Part shown: piece by piece, positions 23,113 to 37,200 of the stretch
Numbering within the stretch: position 1 is the first letter of the stretch
Layout: the number at the start of each line of letters is the position of its first letter
Source of the DNA: Spongospora subterranea
Lineage: Eukaryota > Endomyxa > Phytomyxea > Plasmodiophorida > Plasmodiophoridae
Direction: 5' to 3'
NCBI GenBank assembly: GCA_900404475.1
Contig: OUQQ01000021.1
Coordinates: 1 to 64,000 of the forward strand
Length of the DNA: 64,000 nucleotides
The notes under the pieces: model-generated
Database searches by the model: none
Told to the model about the DNA's origin: nothing
The model's input: the letters and a program-made list of their open reading frames with translations, nothing else
Made by a program: the position numbers and the translations under genes

Positions 23113-23248
23113 ATTATCTATCTGTTTATAAGCGTATGTGTCCGGCTAAGCAGATATCGGCGAATACCATGGCGGTACCAATACCCCAGGTGTACAGCAT
23201 CTCTTTTATCGACTGCCAGTTGCAGAGTATCGGGAAGGAGGTGGCGAT

Positions 23249-24765
23249 ATGGTCAAGCAACGAACAACACGAGTACTTATGGATAGTGACGAAGGATACG
23301 AAGAGCCCCGTTATAAACGGCGACCCAAACCACGCCACCTTCCGAGGTCTCATAGATCACCAACCAGGCGGCGCCCTAATCCGTATTATTGTCAGTATCC
23401 CCCCTATGGGTTCATGATGCCCCCTTTCATGCTGCCTCAATGGCCTGGTCTGGACCCTGCCACCTATACTCAATATATCAATGGTCTGCAACATCCGACC
23501 CCTCATGTTCCTGACCAAACTCCAAAAAACGTGTCGGACGAGTCCCGTGGGAAACCATTCCAGGGCGCCGCTAAGGGCAAATTCGTCAAACAGGAGAAGG
23601 CGGCGAAAAAGATTCAGCATTGGTTCATTGAAATTTTAACACGAACGGAGATGATATTTTCGCTAATTGTGGGCTTTATAGGTGGAGAGTTATCAGAGTA
23701 GGTATTCGATCGAGACGGGACCAATTCCACGTTGATGTCGCCAATGAGATCACCGGGCGACTGTTGGACGAGTTCTTAACTGGGGAGATGATCCCCGACC
23801 TGTTCATCGAGGTGATCCAAGCGAGCAGCGACAGGTTCGCCCCGTACCCAGAGGACGTCCTGATCGCCAAGGACGTCCTGGACACGATCACATCGCTGGT
23901 CGTCCAGGAGTTGTGCCGCGCGTGCGTTATCGACGTGTTTGACCACCTGGTCGAAGACTACCTTCAGCAATGCTCGCTAACGCGCTCGGCCGGCATCGTC
24001 AAGATGGCCGTCAACACGTTGATCGATGAAGAATGCGACGCCGTCCTCCCTGGCGTAGTACGAGAAGTCACCTCCCAGATGGTCAACGATTATCTGCAAT
24101 TGGTCGAGGATATGGCCAGATTACAGGTAATGAAGCGGCTCGCGCCTCTCTCAACGCTGATAACGCACAGGTCCTCCTAGATCCAATGCTCATGGAAATC
24201 TGTGATGAGATCTGCGGCGACGTCTTGATCGAGCAAACCGTATCAAGTCTGATTACTGATTGGAGCGACGCGATGACAATCGATATCTGCAGAACCGAGC
24301 GATCCCGTATTGAACAAACGCGATTAACGGACCGGAAAGACACCGAAATCACGACCATTATGCGCCATTCGTCGAATATTTTGGACAAGGTTCGGATTCC
24401 ATAGCTTTCGACGGAAAAACGCTTTGGGGCTCACGCGTTTCCGCCCTTAGTCCATTCTGATCGCGCTGCTGACGAAGATCGCCACCCAAGATGAAGCGGC
24501 GACGATCAAGATGTATCTGGACCGAATGGTCGATCGGCTCATGTCGCAGCGCCTGCTCCGCCTGCACCTCGATCTGCATCGGCAATCGGCTCAGGTTCGA
24601 TTTCGCGTGTTGTCGTGCTCAGCCCCAATCGTGATTCGTGCCCAGGTTGCGGATAATACTGCCTTGGCCAGTTTCCATTATCGCGCCACGGCGAACGTAT
24701 CGGTCGACGTTCTGGTCGCGTCATTAACGAAGCAATTACGGTCAGATATGAGTAGAATAAAGTGA
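23249..24765 (+). CDS. helical protein with an IQ-like motif, family not recognised
   Basis: ATG at 23249 gives MVKQRTTRVLMDSDEGYEEP, a basic Arg/Pro stretch, then a Tyr/Pro/Met-rich low-complexity region (YYCQYPPYGFMMPPFMLPQ). KQEKAAKKIQHWFIEIL has the spacing of an IQ (calmodulin-binding) helix. After an intron near 23670-23755 comes a long acidic helical region (LTGEMIPDLFIEVIQASSDR, RACVIDVFDHLVEDYLQQCS, VREVTSQMVNDYLQLVEDMA). More exons follow after introns at about 24127 and 24390 (MLMEICDEICGDVLIEQTV, ATIKMYLDRMVDRLMSQRLL), and the frame closes at 24765. An IQ segment near a disordered N terminus is common in cilium-associated proteins, but this is only context. Codon use is GATC/CGATCG-rich. 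Confidence 0.65.
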
Positions 24766-25013
24766 ACCAGATGGGTGTTATAACCCTCAACGGCGATTCG
24801 CCCTTCGAAACCAGTGGAGTCCGCGCGTTGGTTGTTTGGCGTAAAGCCATCGAGTGTTGTCAAGCGGGTGGAGTCATCCCGTTGGTGTTTTTTACCTGGG
24901 TTGGGCTGTTGAGCGAAAAGCCGACAACGTATGTGGATGACGTCACGTTCGGGCGGGGACGATAACGCGTGCCATCGCCCCGTCAGCCCTGGCCAATCAG
25001 GTTTCGATCAGCA

Positions 25014-26313
25014 ATGCCTGATCGTAATCAAGCGACCGTCGCCGCCAGACGGGGCTCTCTGCCCGTCGAACCAGAACCGATCCCCTCGTCGTCCGAGCTG
25101 GCGATCGTTCCCAGCGCGGGTTCCAGTCGATTCTCGAACAATGTGATCGGGGAGGGAACGGACGCGGTTCTGGGAAGAAACGGGAGAGTATCACGACTGG
25201 ACCACATCTTCGCCATGATCTCCATCCTCGACACAAACGACGAGCGGATGTTGTCGCGATTGGAATCGGAGCTGTCAAGGGTGGAGTCCGAAGAGAGTCG
25301 AAACGAGGAGCGACATCTGGAACACGATATCGATCGACAGATTGAGAGCGATCTGTTTTCGCAAATGAACTCGGCTAGTCGACGAGAGGATCTGCAACAG
25401 TTGCTATATGCGTTGGCTGACCGATCCATGACAGATGCGGCCCGATCGGATCGCGATCTGAACATCACGGGGACGCTGGATCGTCATGAACAGAACGGGC
25501 CCGATGACGACGACGACGACGAGGACGATGATGAATTACAGGAACCGGAATACGGTAATGGACATCATGGCCTTGTGCAGTTATTGTTGCCCGATGGGTC
25601 AACGCTAACGCAAATCCATGTGGACGTGATCCATTACGCGCTGGAGAACGCGCAGATCGGCCTTCACCTTGTGGGGTCATCGGGCGGGTCGCCAACCGCC
25701 GCCGGGATCGGGAACAGGAGGAGCCGGGAGCGGGATCGGCGACCAAGGGAACAGGAGCAACTGCCTCAGGCCGACGAACGACGCTCCAGCAACGTCACCG
25801 AGCCCGATCGCGAGCGGGATGAGATCGCCGAACAGATCGAGGGCTACGAAGGCGATCGGATCGAACGACAACAGGCCGATGAGAGAAGAAATGAACAAGC
25901 GAATCAGGTGAAGAGCGTTTGGCCTTTTTCTTTGGGAGGTTCTTCTCACTCGCGTTGAACAGGAAACCGATCCACGATTAGCCGATATCATGAACACGCT
26001 GAAGGAGTTCAGTTTGAGCGGGCTGGGCGCTGAGGAATTGGACGACTTCGTGCTGCAAGCCGTACTGCACCTTCGCGGAGGACCGACGAACGATAATGGG
26101 GGAACGGGCGGCGATCACATCGGCGACGAGCAGATGCGATTGTATCAGGAGTGCATTGCCGTGATCGACGATTTTCTCGATCTGGTCTCGATGCTAAACG
26201 ACGAGGAGAACGCCGCCGCCGCTCACGACGACGACGACGACCCGAACAATCCCGACAACGCGGCGATGGAACGTCGACACCAGGAACGTTCTCGAGAGGT
26301 TGAACAATTTTAA
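25014..26313 (+). CDS. acidic, Glu/Asp/Arg-rich protein, family not recognised
   Basis: The frame opens upstream with GTG; the first ATG at 25014 gives MPDRNQATVAARRGSLPVEP. The body is highly charged: RMLSRLESELSRVESEESRN, then a Gly/Pro acidic run (DDDDDDEDDDELQEPE), then LVQLLLPDGSTLTQIHVDVI and EQIEGYEGDRIERQQADERR. A 54-base intron near 25908 joins to ETDPRLADIMNTLKEFSLSG and DDFVLQAVLHLRGG, and a second acidic run (DDDDDPNNPDN) precedes the stop at 26313. It is largely disordered by composition with two helical patches. The stop lies 20 bases from the convergent RRP41 stop. An upstream exon providing an earlier start is possible. Confidence 0.65.
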
Positions 26314-26333
26314 CGGAAGTCTGATATATTATT

Positions 26334-27278
26334 TTATAACAACAATGTGGATCGATTGGTGTCGTCGGACTGGATCGTCTGGAATGTGTGTTCCCTGATA
26401 TGTTTCTTCATGATCCTGTGCATTTGATGGCAACCATCAACGGCGGCCTCCATGATCATGGCGAATTGGTCGGCGGGCAAGGTCGACTCCATCTCAACCA
26501 GAGATATCTGAGGGGGGAGTGAAAATCTGAACGATGGCGCTAGAGAGTTGGATTGATTCTTACCTTTCCCGATACGGGCAAAACGACAACCGTGGTCTCG
26601 ACACCGTTCACAGATCGCTCGGCGTAATTTAGGTCTATCGATGAGATTCAGTAGGGGAAGACACAGCAGGAAACCCCATTTGGAACCGACCTAGAACCGG
26701 GACGGAATCGATGTAGCCCGCTGATGAAGCACAGGCGAAATCCTCGATGGGTACACCGGCATTGATCAACGCCAGTGTGATGGCGTTGATACACGCTGGC
26801 AATACGCCGCCGTCATTCTGGATCAGCTCAACGGTGATGGAGACTTCGGACCTTGGGAACAACTGCATTAAAATAATGGGCTCGAATACCCGACGGATGG
26901 TCGCCTCGATGATGGCGGATCTGGAGTCGCCTGATGCCCAACACAACACAGCATTAGCACCAGGTTGGGAAGAACCTTCCCTTCGAAACCACTAGGCGCC
27001 ACACCTTTGGATGACTTCAGCCTTTCCGGCCCGCTAAATTTGGACGCGTAGAACTCCACGTTGACGATGGCCCGATCGTGACGGGTATCGCTCCACCGAT
27101 CCGCCTCTCGTGGGCCCGATACGGCAGCCAGCACGATGGTTTGCCCGATCTGAAACTGAGCGGATCCGTCGACGGCCCGATGCAGGACCCCCATCTTCAA
27201 CGACAATCGTCGACACTCGGCGGGTTTGCGCCCGTCCATGCGCAGTCCCGATGACGACGGCAACTGCAGGCGAGACAT
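26334..27278 (-). CDS. RRP41: exosome complex RNase PH-like ring subunit RRP41 (EXOSC4)
   Basis: Subunit of the six-membered RNase PH-type ring of the RNA exosome (3'-5' RNA decay and processing). ATG at 27278 gives MSRLQLPSSSGLRMDGRKPA, the family DGRR/K start. CRRLSLKMGVLHRAVDGSAQ, GQTIVLAAVSGPREADR and DRAIVNVEFYASKFSG follow. After an intron come DSRSAIIEATIRRVFEPIIL and FPRSEVSITVELIQNDGG, then INAITLALINAGVPIEDFAC and SAGYIDSVPVL. A further intron leads to DLNYAERSVNGVETTVVVLP, and a last exon has SLVEMESTLPADQF and a C-terminal helix. As in other eukaryotic RRP41 proteins the ring subunit is probably structural. An earlier in-frame start at 27323 would add 15 residues. Intact; three introns. 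Confidence 0.93.
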
Positions 27279-28077
27279 GTTCCGATGCCCTGCCCCAATT
27301 ATATCAAGGACGATATCTGTCAATTATTGGTTGATGGCTGTCAGGTGAGTCGATGAGACTACCGTTGGGTCGGGCAGTTGGCGATAACCGACGCTTGCCG
27401 ACAAACGTTACCAGAGACACTGTCGCAAATTCCGTGGGGACGGTCGCGCACAATTGTTGCTGGGACAGTACAACAATATCGGGCAGAACATGATCGTCGT
27501 CTGGGAAATGGGGGGAACATACAAAACGATGACGGCTGTGATGTTGCTGTGGTCTTGACAGATAAAGGACGGAGAAATATCGTCGATTTTCAACTTCGTA
27601 TATGTGTCCGTTGCGATGAAACACGGCTCAGTTCGGCGACCAACTATCACTGACTTTACTTTCCGCTGCTCTGCACAGTTTGACGCAACAAGCGCAAAAT
27701 GCATTTTTATGAATGGAAAATCACGGCCGGAGCTGTAGTGTTTTCATCATTTACCGAGTAAAGTTTGTCAAATGGAGATTGTATTGACCCCGTGGGTCAG
27801 GAAGGTGCTACATATAGCGCAGCCTCATTAATCCAATCGTAGCGCCAATCGTTCCTGTTTGTCAAGGAGCCAGATCGGCAACAAAAGCGATTTACAGGGA
27901 ATGGATCTGTCGTCGATCGTATTGGGGGTATCGGGCCTGATACAGCTCCATGCGATCCTGTCGGCGGTTCAGTGTAGGGTCGTTCCATTTCCCAGCGATC
28001 GTCACCTCTGAGAATGGTTCGCGTAGATCAGCACTGGGTTAAATTATCACATTCTAACTCAACTTCTCTTCCTTGGG
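27279..28077. other. no supported gene
   Basis: Two minus-strand frames (27304-27624 and 27408-27704, the latter with ATG at 27704) and several plus-strand frames overlap. None has homology I recognise or a defensible exon chain. This is probably the RRP41 5' flank plus spacer. Confidence 0.4.
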
Positions 28078-28317
28078 ATGTCAGTCCAACCATCGCAGAA
28101 ACATCCTCTGTCAATTCTGATCGATATTTTGGTCCAACAGATCATCGCCGAAAGTGGGCTAGCACTAGCGGTTTGCATATCCTGCAGTGTTTATCGATTC
28201 GGACGATTCAAACAGATCAATGCTGTCCAGATCCAAGCCGCAAAGACGTTGGATGAGATTAATACTAGACCCGAGTTTATGCATTTCAACTGTCGTGATA
28301 GGAAAATACGTAAATAA
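28078..28317 (+). CDS. small hypothetical protein with a hydrophobic segment
   Basis: A 79-codon frame from ATG at 28078: MSVQPSQKHPLSILIDILVQ, then IIAESGLALAVCISCSVYRF, a possible membrane helix, then INAVQIQAAKTLDEINTRPE. A GTAGAT...GTCAG intron just upstream could instead make this the second exon of a gene starting before 28014. Too short to assign. Confidence 0.3.
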   Translation: MSVQPSQKHPLSILIDILVQQIIAESGLALAVCISCSVYRFGRFKQINAVQIQAAKTLDEINTRPEFMHFNCRDRKIRK

Positions 28318-28757
28318 AAACTTTTGAAGCCAAATTGAGTACTGTATTGGATTGATCATAAAAGCTCTGTAATTCGCTGCAAGTGAACCAGAGCCACGCC
28401 CGTTTGGCCTTTCTTTCATTTAAGCTTTGAATGCCCATTTTTCTTTCAATGTTATCTCGTTACCGTTGATAATGTCCACTTTTTTCATCCTAGCAAAAGT
28501 ACATAACTGTCGATTCGTCCAAGCTGAGTTATATCAGTTCTAGCGACAGTGAAGGGTGTTAGCTGCTTGATTTTGCACTGCCTGAACGGATTGGTTTGGC
28601 ACATGAACGTCATTGAAACACCAACTTTGAACGACTCTGAATAAAGCTACACGAATCGTGAGTCTGTGGAACATACTGAAAGCGCACAAGATTGGGGAGG
28701 AACTGATCGGACTAATAGCATTTTATAAACTCGACGATGGATAAGTATAGGAAAACC
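28318..28757. other. intergenic, no supported gene
   Basis: I see no coding frame of note and no RNA gene. The stretch lies between the small plus-strand frame and the stop of the helicase gene. Confidence 0.5.
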
Positions 28758-31159
<2,402 letters not shown>

Positions 31160-31388
31160 GCTAATGGAAGTTCGACGGGCAAAATAAGACAATGAGCGAA
31201 TGTCTTATTGACGAATTGTGAGTACTGTACACAGTGCGCAGGAGATACCTTGCGCATTGTGAAACTGCGGACTGCGCATTAACGGTCTATTATCAATGTT
31301 ACGCCGAGAAAGCGGGCGGCCGCAGTCTAACTGGTGACCCGTTAACAGTATGTGCACCGGTACTCACGAGTATTATTATAAATAATTC

Positions 31389-31742
31389 TCATGTAGCCGA
31401 GATGGCGATACACAATCCTTGCCTGCATTTGTGTCGAAGGGCGTCGAAAACGACCTTACCCTGGCCGGGTGTGGTGATCAACTCGGGATCTTGTTTATCT
31501 GCCATGGTGTTTGAGGGGAACGAAATTGCCGTATTCACGAAAGTCGACGATTTTGGACCCGGGTTCCCCTCGCTCGCAGACCGGGCCTCGTCTGTGAGTA
31601 CAGGGGGTTGTCGGCGAGCTAATGGGAGCATCTTCACCGGCTCGATACCACCAGGTTCGGTGAACTCTCGTGCCGAAGGCCGCGCTGCCAGATACTGCAT
31701 ATACCGGTCGGTCCGGACCACAATCTGACAGCAATTCGTCAT
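31389..31742 (-). CDS. hypothetical protein, single exon
   Basis: A 117-codon frame with ATG at 31742: MTNCCQIVVRTDRYMQYLAA, then SAREFTEPGGIEPVKMLPLA, then VFDALRHKCRQGLCIAISAT. Pro- and charge-rich and soluble by composition. Short single-exon proteins of this type occur among microtubule inner proteins of flagella, but nothing here proves it. It is separated from the helicase start by about 230 bases without a gene. Confidence 0.4.
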   Translation of the reverse strand: MTNCCQIVVRTDRYMQYLAARPSAREFTEPGGIEPVKMLPLARRQPPVLTDEARSASEGNPGPKSSTFVNTAISFPSNTMADKQDPELITTPGQGKVVFDALRHKCRQGLCIAISAT

Positions 31743-31789
31743 GGAACTAGAACCTCATCGTCCCTGAATCCGGCGTGGTAAAGGTTCGT

Positions 31790-32779
31790 TCGAAGAACTT
31801 TACCCAGGATGACCAAGTGGCCTTGCGCCATGCCTGGCGCGATTTTGTGGGCAAAGACAATCACAGCGTTTAACAAAACGATGGTGAATGACGGTCATGC
31901 CGAACACTGTCGTCAAGCTGCCAGCATTCAAATGCCTTGGCGGGATAATTTGCAGATTTCCGTTAACAAGTTCTGTGCAGCGTACAACAAAGCAAAACCT
32001 GTGGAGTCATCTGGATTTTTCTGAACATGATAATCTTGATTTTTCTTTGAAAATATACTGTGATTCTTCTCCAAGAAATTTATATAAATTCTGATTGTAC
32101 TGATTCCATCATTCATGTGAAGAATCCATAGTCCGACTGCATGCACTACTGAACTGAATTCAAATATCAGATATTTCAATGGAAGCCAATAATTATTTTT
32201 GAGGAATATATCGAGCGACTGGGAAGGAACTGACCATTCAAACTGCTGCATTTGTTGGCAGTTCAATGGCACAAGCCCAAATGGACAGGGTGTTCGTCGA
32301 TCGTCGAACGCCAACGTCAAAGCGAACCAGGTCGGTTTGGAAGGCAGTGACCTGTCAAGTACACCAACTACACAGGTTCGTCCATCTGGCAGCACAAGAA
32401 AGCCAACGTTTTGCAGCCGCAAAAACTCAATATAGCTGAGGCAGCTTGTGAGCTCAAGCGGGAACATAGCAACAAAGCTCTAGCTGAGTCGCCACGTAAA
32501 AACGAGCTACTGTACTCGAAGAAATGGACGCCATAGTTCTTTCCATGGCGAAAGTTTTCTAGCTGGCTAACAAGCTTAATGGTTTCGCAGTCTGAAGCGT
32601 GAGCAAACGATTCTGGAGGCTCGCCTCAAGGTTGACTCAAACCATGAAGAAGTGCCACATGTGCTGAGTCAGATTTGCTCGCAGTTGACGATGGGGAGGC
32701 TGATTTTGCAGACTTCGTACGAATCGCCCTGCGAACAGCAACGGATCAAAAACTCTTTCTCCAACGGGTGAAACGATGA
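31790..32779 (+). CDS. hypothetical helical protein, exon structure uncertain
   Basis: Protein-like blocks on the plus strand are NFTQDDQVALRHAWRDFVGK (about 31795), LTIQTAAFVGSSMAQAQMDR with TSKRTRSVWKAVTCQVHQLH (32223-32360), and AEAACELKREHSNKALAESP. The last exons give REQTILEARLKVDSNHEEVP and GEADFADFVRIALRTATDQK, ending before 32779. They are predominantly helical and charged. No start codon or complete splice chain could be fixed, and a low-complexity AT-rich piece (32000-32210) interrupts the blocks. It may be a live multi-exon gene or partly decayed; the family is unknown. Confidence 0.35.
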
Positions 32780-32784
32780 TGCCG

Positions 32785-34175
32785 TTATCCGGGAGCATCT
32801 CCGCTTTCGGGCACTAGACCTTCCACATCTAGCTCGTCTTCTGCTGTCAATTTATGGAGTAAGGATCCCATAGCTTGGATGAATTGGTTTTTATATGCCA
32901 TCGTCACTGTAAAATGCCAAAGCATCCTTCCACGTCTATCCGTCGTCTTTGAATGTTTTACAGAATCCTTTATCTTGTTTTCCAACCGGACGAGGGGATC
33001 GTTTTGACAAAGCAAGCATATTCAGGATATATCCCATCCGCCAACCAATATCCCATCTCGTATAAATTGCCGTTTTACTGTATATTTCACTCGAGGACCT
33101 GCCCAATCAATGTTTTGAGCGTGGAACTCTCCAATATATTGATATCGTTGTTTGCACCCGGCATCCGAAGAACCAATGCCAGATACGCCCAAATTTATCG
33201 TAGATGGCTTTCAACACGATTGTCGCATGCCCTTGTTTGCCTGATTTCAGCTCAATATTATGGATGACTATTTCAATGCGGCTGTCACTGAATATTGTCC
33301 AGCCCATGTTTTAGGGCAGTTTTTCCACGACCAGTGGGTACAATCGATAGACCCTAGCGTTTCTGGCCATACTATGGCTCCATGCAACTGCTGCAAATCG
33401 GTTTCGTTTAGATGACGTTCACCACATATTTCTTTGACAGCGTTACAGCCTACGAAGGGTTTCCAGCATGGTTGATTCTGCTACGGTCGTCCATTTCGTC
33501 AGCTGATACACCAGAGGCCAGCAGTCGAACTGCAGCAGACATTTCTGAATGAGTGTAAATCCCAATAGACCAGTACAGTCGCGTTTTCGACGGAAATACT
33601 CATCATGTGAGACGACATCCTCAACAATCTTAAAAAACAATGCTATTCGCATTCTGAACCTGCGACGAAAATTTCATAGCAGAATAGGTGGGGTTTTCAG
33701 TGAAATTCGTGGTGCAGCATTTTTGCATACAATTGTCGCTGACGGTTGTAATTCGACAACTTTCCAGTTTAGAACCGCCAGGACGGTCGCTCTCGCCTTC
33801 GATTTCCGAATCAGAATCGAATATGATTTCATCACTGACCAGCAGGTCGTCTGTATCCGATGAAATTAGCTCTAACCTTCGTTGCCGGATGCGAGCATTG
33901 AGTTGCGTGAATGACGACAGATATTTTACCTTTCCCCGATCAACCGGTGCGGGGGTGCGGGTGCCGTCTCGGCAAAACAATGACGGCGTCGGTAACTCCC
34001 GGACATTTACCGAAATGACGAGCCAACCGGTGGAGATGCTCAGACTCAGTGGGTTACAGTCCGTCACAGTGAGGGTCAATATCTGGGCGACAGAGTCTGG
34101 ACAATATCTGTCTGTACACTGGTAGAGTGAGGCGGTGTGAGGGCCTGACGCTCTATCCTGCTCTATCACAGTCAT
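32785..34175 (-). pseudogene. decayed PIF/Harbinger-type DDE transposase
   Basis: The minus strand carries scattered but ordered blocks of a Harbinger-like (plant-transposase-like) nuclease, needing several frame changes and stops. From upstream: DTDDLLVSDEIIFDSDSEIE, NFTENPTYSAMKF, MRIALFFKIVEDVVSHDEYF and AESTMLETLRRL. Then LGSIDCTHWSWKNCPKTWAG, the first-Asp block, then GKQGHATIVLKAIYDKFG, then PGANNDINILESS, the second-Asp block, then LADGIYPEYACFVKTI and LLHKLTAEDEL near the C terminus. The block between KTI and the C terminus is degraded. The ORF can be extended upstream to ATG 34175. No terminal inverted repeats or target duplication were found by eye, so element ends are not defined. 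Confidence 0.82.
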
Positions 34176-34255
34176 CCGTTAGTACCTCCCACTGTACCGT
34201 AAGTGAGCGCACCATTTTAAGCCGGTGCTAATAGCGGTTAATAATTCATAATTCA

Positions 34256-37200
34256 ATGAGGCCGATTGCCTTTGAAATGTCTCAAACCAAAAAGAACTCG
34301 CTGTTTGACCCGTCCTTTACGGCCTCTGATCTTCATGCCGACCTTCAGGCTGGGCGCTTTATTGGGTACTATTATTATCAGGCTTTCAGCTTCAAGTTCC
34401 ATGTTAAACCTTGAATTGCTCTAGATTCTTTGGAGGCGCAAATTCTCCTTACCATGCCTTGGCAGAAGCTAAATCTGGGAATGATTTAGCAGCAATCCAT
34501 ATGACTCGTACTAAGGATGAGTAAGATCAGCTGAAACCGTTTGCTTTGCTTAACATACCGTCCAGATACTATATTGATTCATTGGACGCCCATTTGAAGA
34601 ATCCCAATGTTCAAAAGAACTGGGAAAAAATTGTATCAATTGACCCTTGGGGAATGTGGTCGCAAAGGCCGACGATTGCTGCAACCACCGCGACAATGTA
34701 TGTGGAGGAGCTGAAAGGTGCAATTGATCGGCTGTAGCTGGCTGTAAAACCAAAGTAGCTTACGGAGAGTATCAGGATTAACGCGAGATGGCGTCGTCGT
34801 AAACGATGATGGTGGTATCAACATTATTAAGTGTGCCGTTGATCACGTGTGGAATATCCCTGGAATATCGGCGCGCCTGAATCTAGACGAAGCTACAATT
34901 CGGGAGAAGTTGCATAGGTATACTCAAAGCGAGCATATCCAAGATACAAGCGTACGTATTTGAAATGCATGGCTCCCCAGTTTTATCGTTGAACTGGTAT
35001 CGTGCAGCTCAAAACGTACCTGGTTCCTATTGGCGGCGTCACTGTTTATTTTTTTGGTGATCTCAATAAGCTAGCGGATCCGCGTACAGAGGTATTCAGA
35101 TTCCTTAGACCATTTTCCTCGCTTATCATAGATTCAGGTTGCCGTCCGCGTCCATGATGAATGTAACGGAAGTGATGTGTTTGGCACCGACATTTGCACG
35201 TGTAGGCCGTATTTGATTTTCGCCATCCAGGTAAAAATTGACGGTTTCTGCATCGATATACCGGCTTCTCAACATATTTTAGGGTGCCGTCGAATGTGCC
35301 CAACGCGGAGGGGTCGGAATTGTTGCTTATTTTCGCAAAGAGGGCCGTGCTCTAGGAGAGTGTAAGATAGTATTTGTCCTCAAAAAAGGTCGGCTTTTTG
35401 AAGCAGCTTAGGTACGAAATTTCGGGTATATAACGCTCGCAAGCGCCAAGATGGCGGTGACCGTGCAGAAACTTACTTTATGCAAACCGAATCGATAGCT
35501 GGTGTCCGCGATGCGAGGTATGTTTTCAATTTGCAAACGATCTACACTTTTTGACCGTTTGTAAGGTTCCAAGAGCTTATGCCTGACATATTGGTATGGC
35601 TTGGAATTACCCGCATTGATTGGCTGCTGTCGATGTCCAGCGAAAAATATGATGCAATTCGATCAGCTGGAATTGAGGTCATGCAGAGGATTTCAATTCC
35701 AGACGATCTTGTGCCAGAATCAGCGCAAGTACGCTAAACCGCTTTTGAATTGTTTTTTTTCATAACTCGTATCAGATTGAAATTATGGCTAAAGTCTCGG
35801 CGGGATATCACACCGATATGATCAGTAAGGTCGATATCAGTGCAGAGATTCATACACTTGAAGCTGTGCGGGAACGCTGTCAAAGGGTATTTGATCTGGG
35901 ACTTCGAGGAGAGCTTGTCCATTTCTCACTTGATATAGGTATGGACGCGGCAATATCGGTACCGTCAGCTTAGTCGTTCTCGTTTTTAGGAGCGTTACAA
36001 AAGGCAATAGACGCTGTCGTGGCATCTATCAAGGAGCAATACCCGAAACTGGACATTCCTTGTCATGGCCGTATGAGACATTTTGTCGTCGACAACGTGA
36101 ATTTAGCGACTCAAATGAGCAGTAATATTGCAACAAACTATTTATTGAAAATCTCAATCACTAGTTTGAATTCTAGATCGTTGGCCTTGCGATCCATGGG
36201 AAAAAACGCGTCGACTAGTCGACCTTGTTACTGTGGCATCATTATTGGATGCCGGTGCCGGCAATGATTGGAAATATGTCGATGCTGATGGGAACGTTAG
36301 GGTAATTAACTCGTAGCTCAATGTCATGGTGTGAAGCTTTTTTAATTCGGCCGTGCAGTTCCGGTCTGAAGGATTGGCGATTGCTGTTCTTGATATGTTT
36401 ACTGCTGGAGAATTTTCAAGTGACAAGGTTTTACTTCATCGCTATTTTGTCCTACTAATATATCGCTAACACTTATATAGGCTGTTTTCCATCGAGTAAA
36501 TTCGCTTGCATTGAAGAATTTTGATATTTCTATGATACTGAAAGGGTTTCAAGTATCCAAAACCAATCCTCTGGTTGGTGTCAAAGGTTCATTATACTAT
36601 GTTTTTGTTGCTTGTGGATTTTCAATTTTTTCAAGGCCGACTTGGTATATTGCATCGCCTTGCTGACGCCCTCGAGATGTCGCCAGAATTTTTTGGGTCT
36701 GAAATTTGCAGGCCAGGTAACCGACTGTATTGGCTGTCGGTCAATGCCGTTTTACAAGCAGGTGCAATTCAGGGAATATTGTCGATTATGTTCGTAGGCA
36801 TGTTAATGAAAACAATCGTGTTTCAATTCGTGTTCTTTGGTAAATGTCTCTTGTTCCTTGTTTCTTCTGTCACTTACCCACACTAGGCGTGCCGTCATTG
36901 AGGGATTGCAGCCGGTTTGGCCAACGACGTTGTCTGGCGTTCGCCGTGGGGACGTATGGTCTTATAATCCCTTGAAAACGAGTCAGCCGGGAAGCGATCT
37001 GGTTCCCTTCCATAAATTGTCTCAATGGCTACTTCTTTCCATTATGGAACCGTTGATTGATAACGGGATTCAGGTAAATAAGAAAGTTGTATCACAGCAG
37101 TTCATGATTTTTGTAACACGACCTTTTTATAGATTGACGACATGCATCTGGTTACTGGATTGGCCGAGTACCGTAATGGCGGATTATTCATCGACACTGG

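Noticed and set aside
27408..27704. Minus-strand open frame upstream of RRP41, considered as an LSm-like protein
   Set aside because: No Sm1/Sm2 motif in the right order; overlapping frames on the other strand are equally open.
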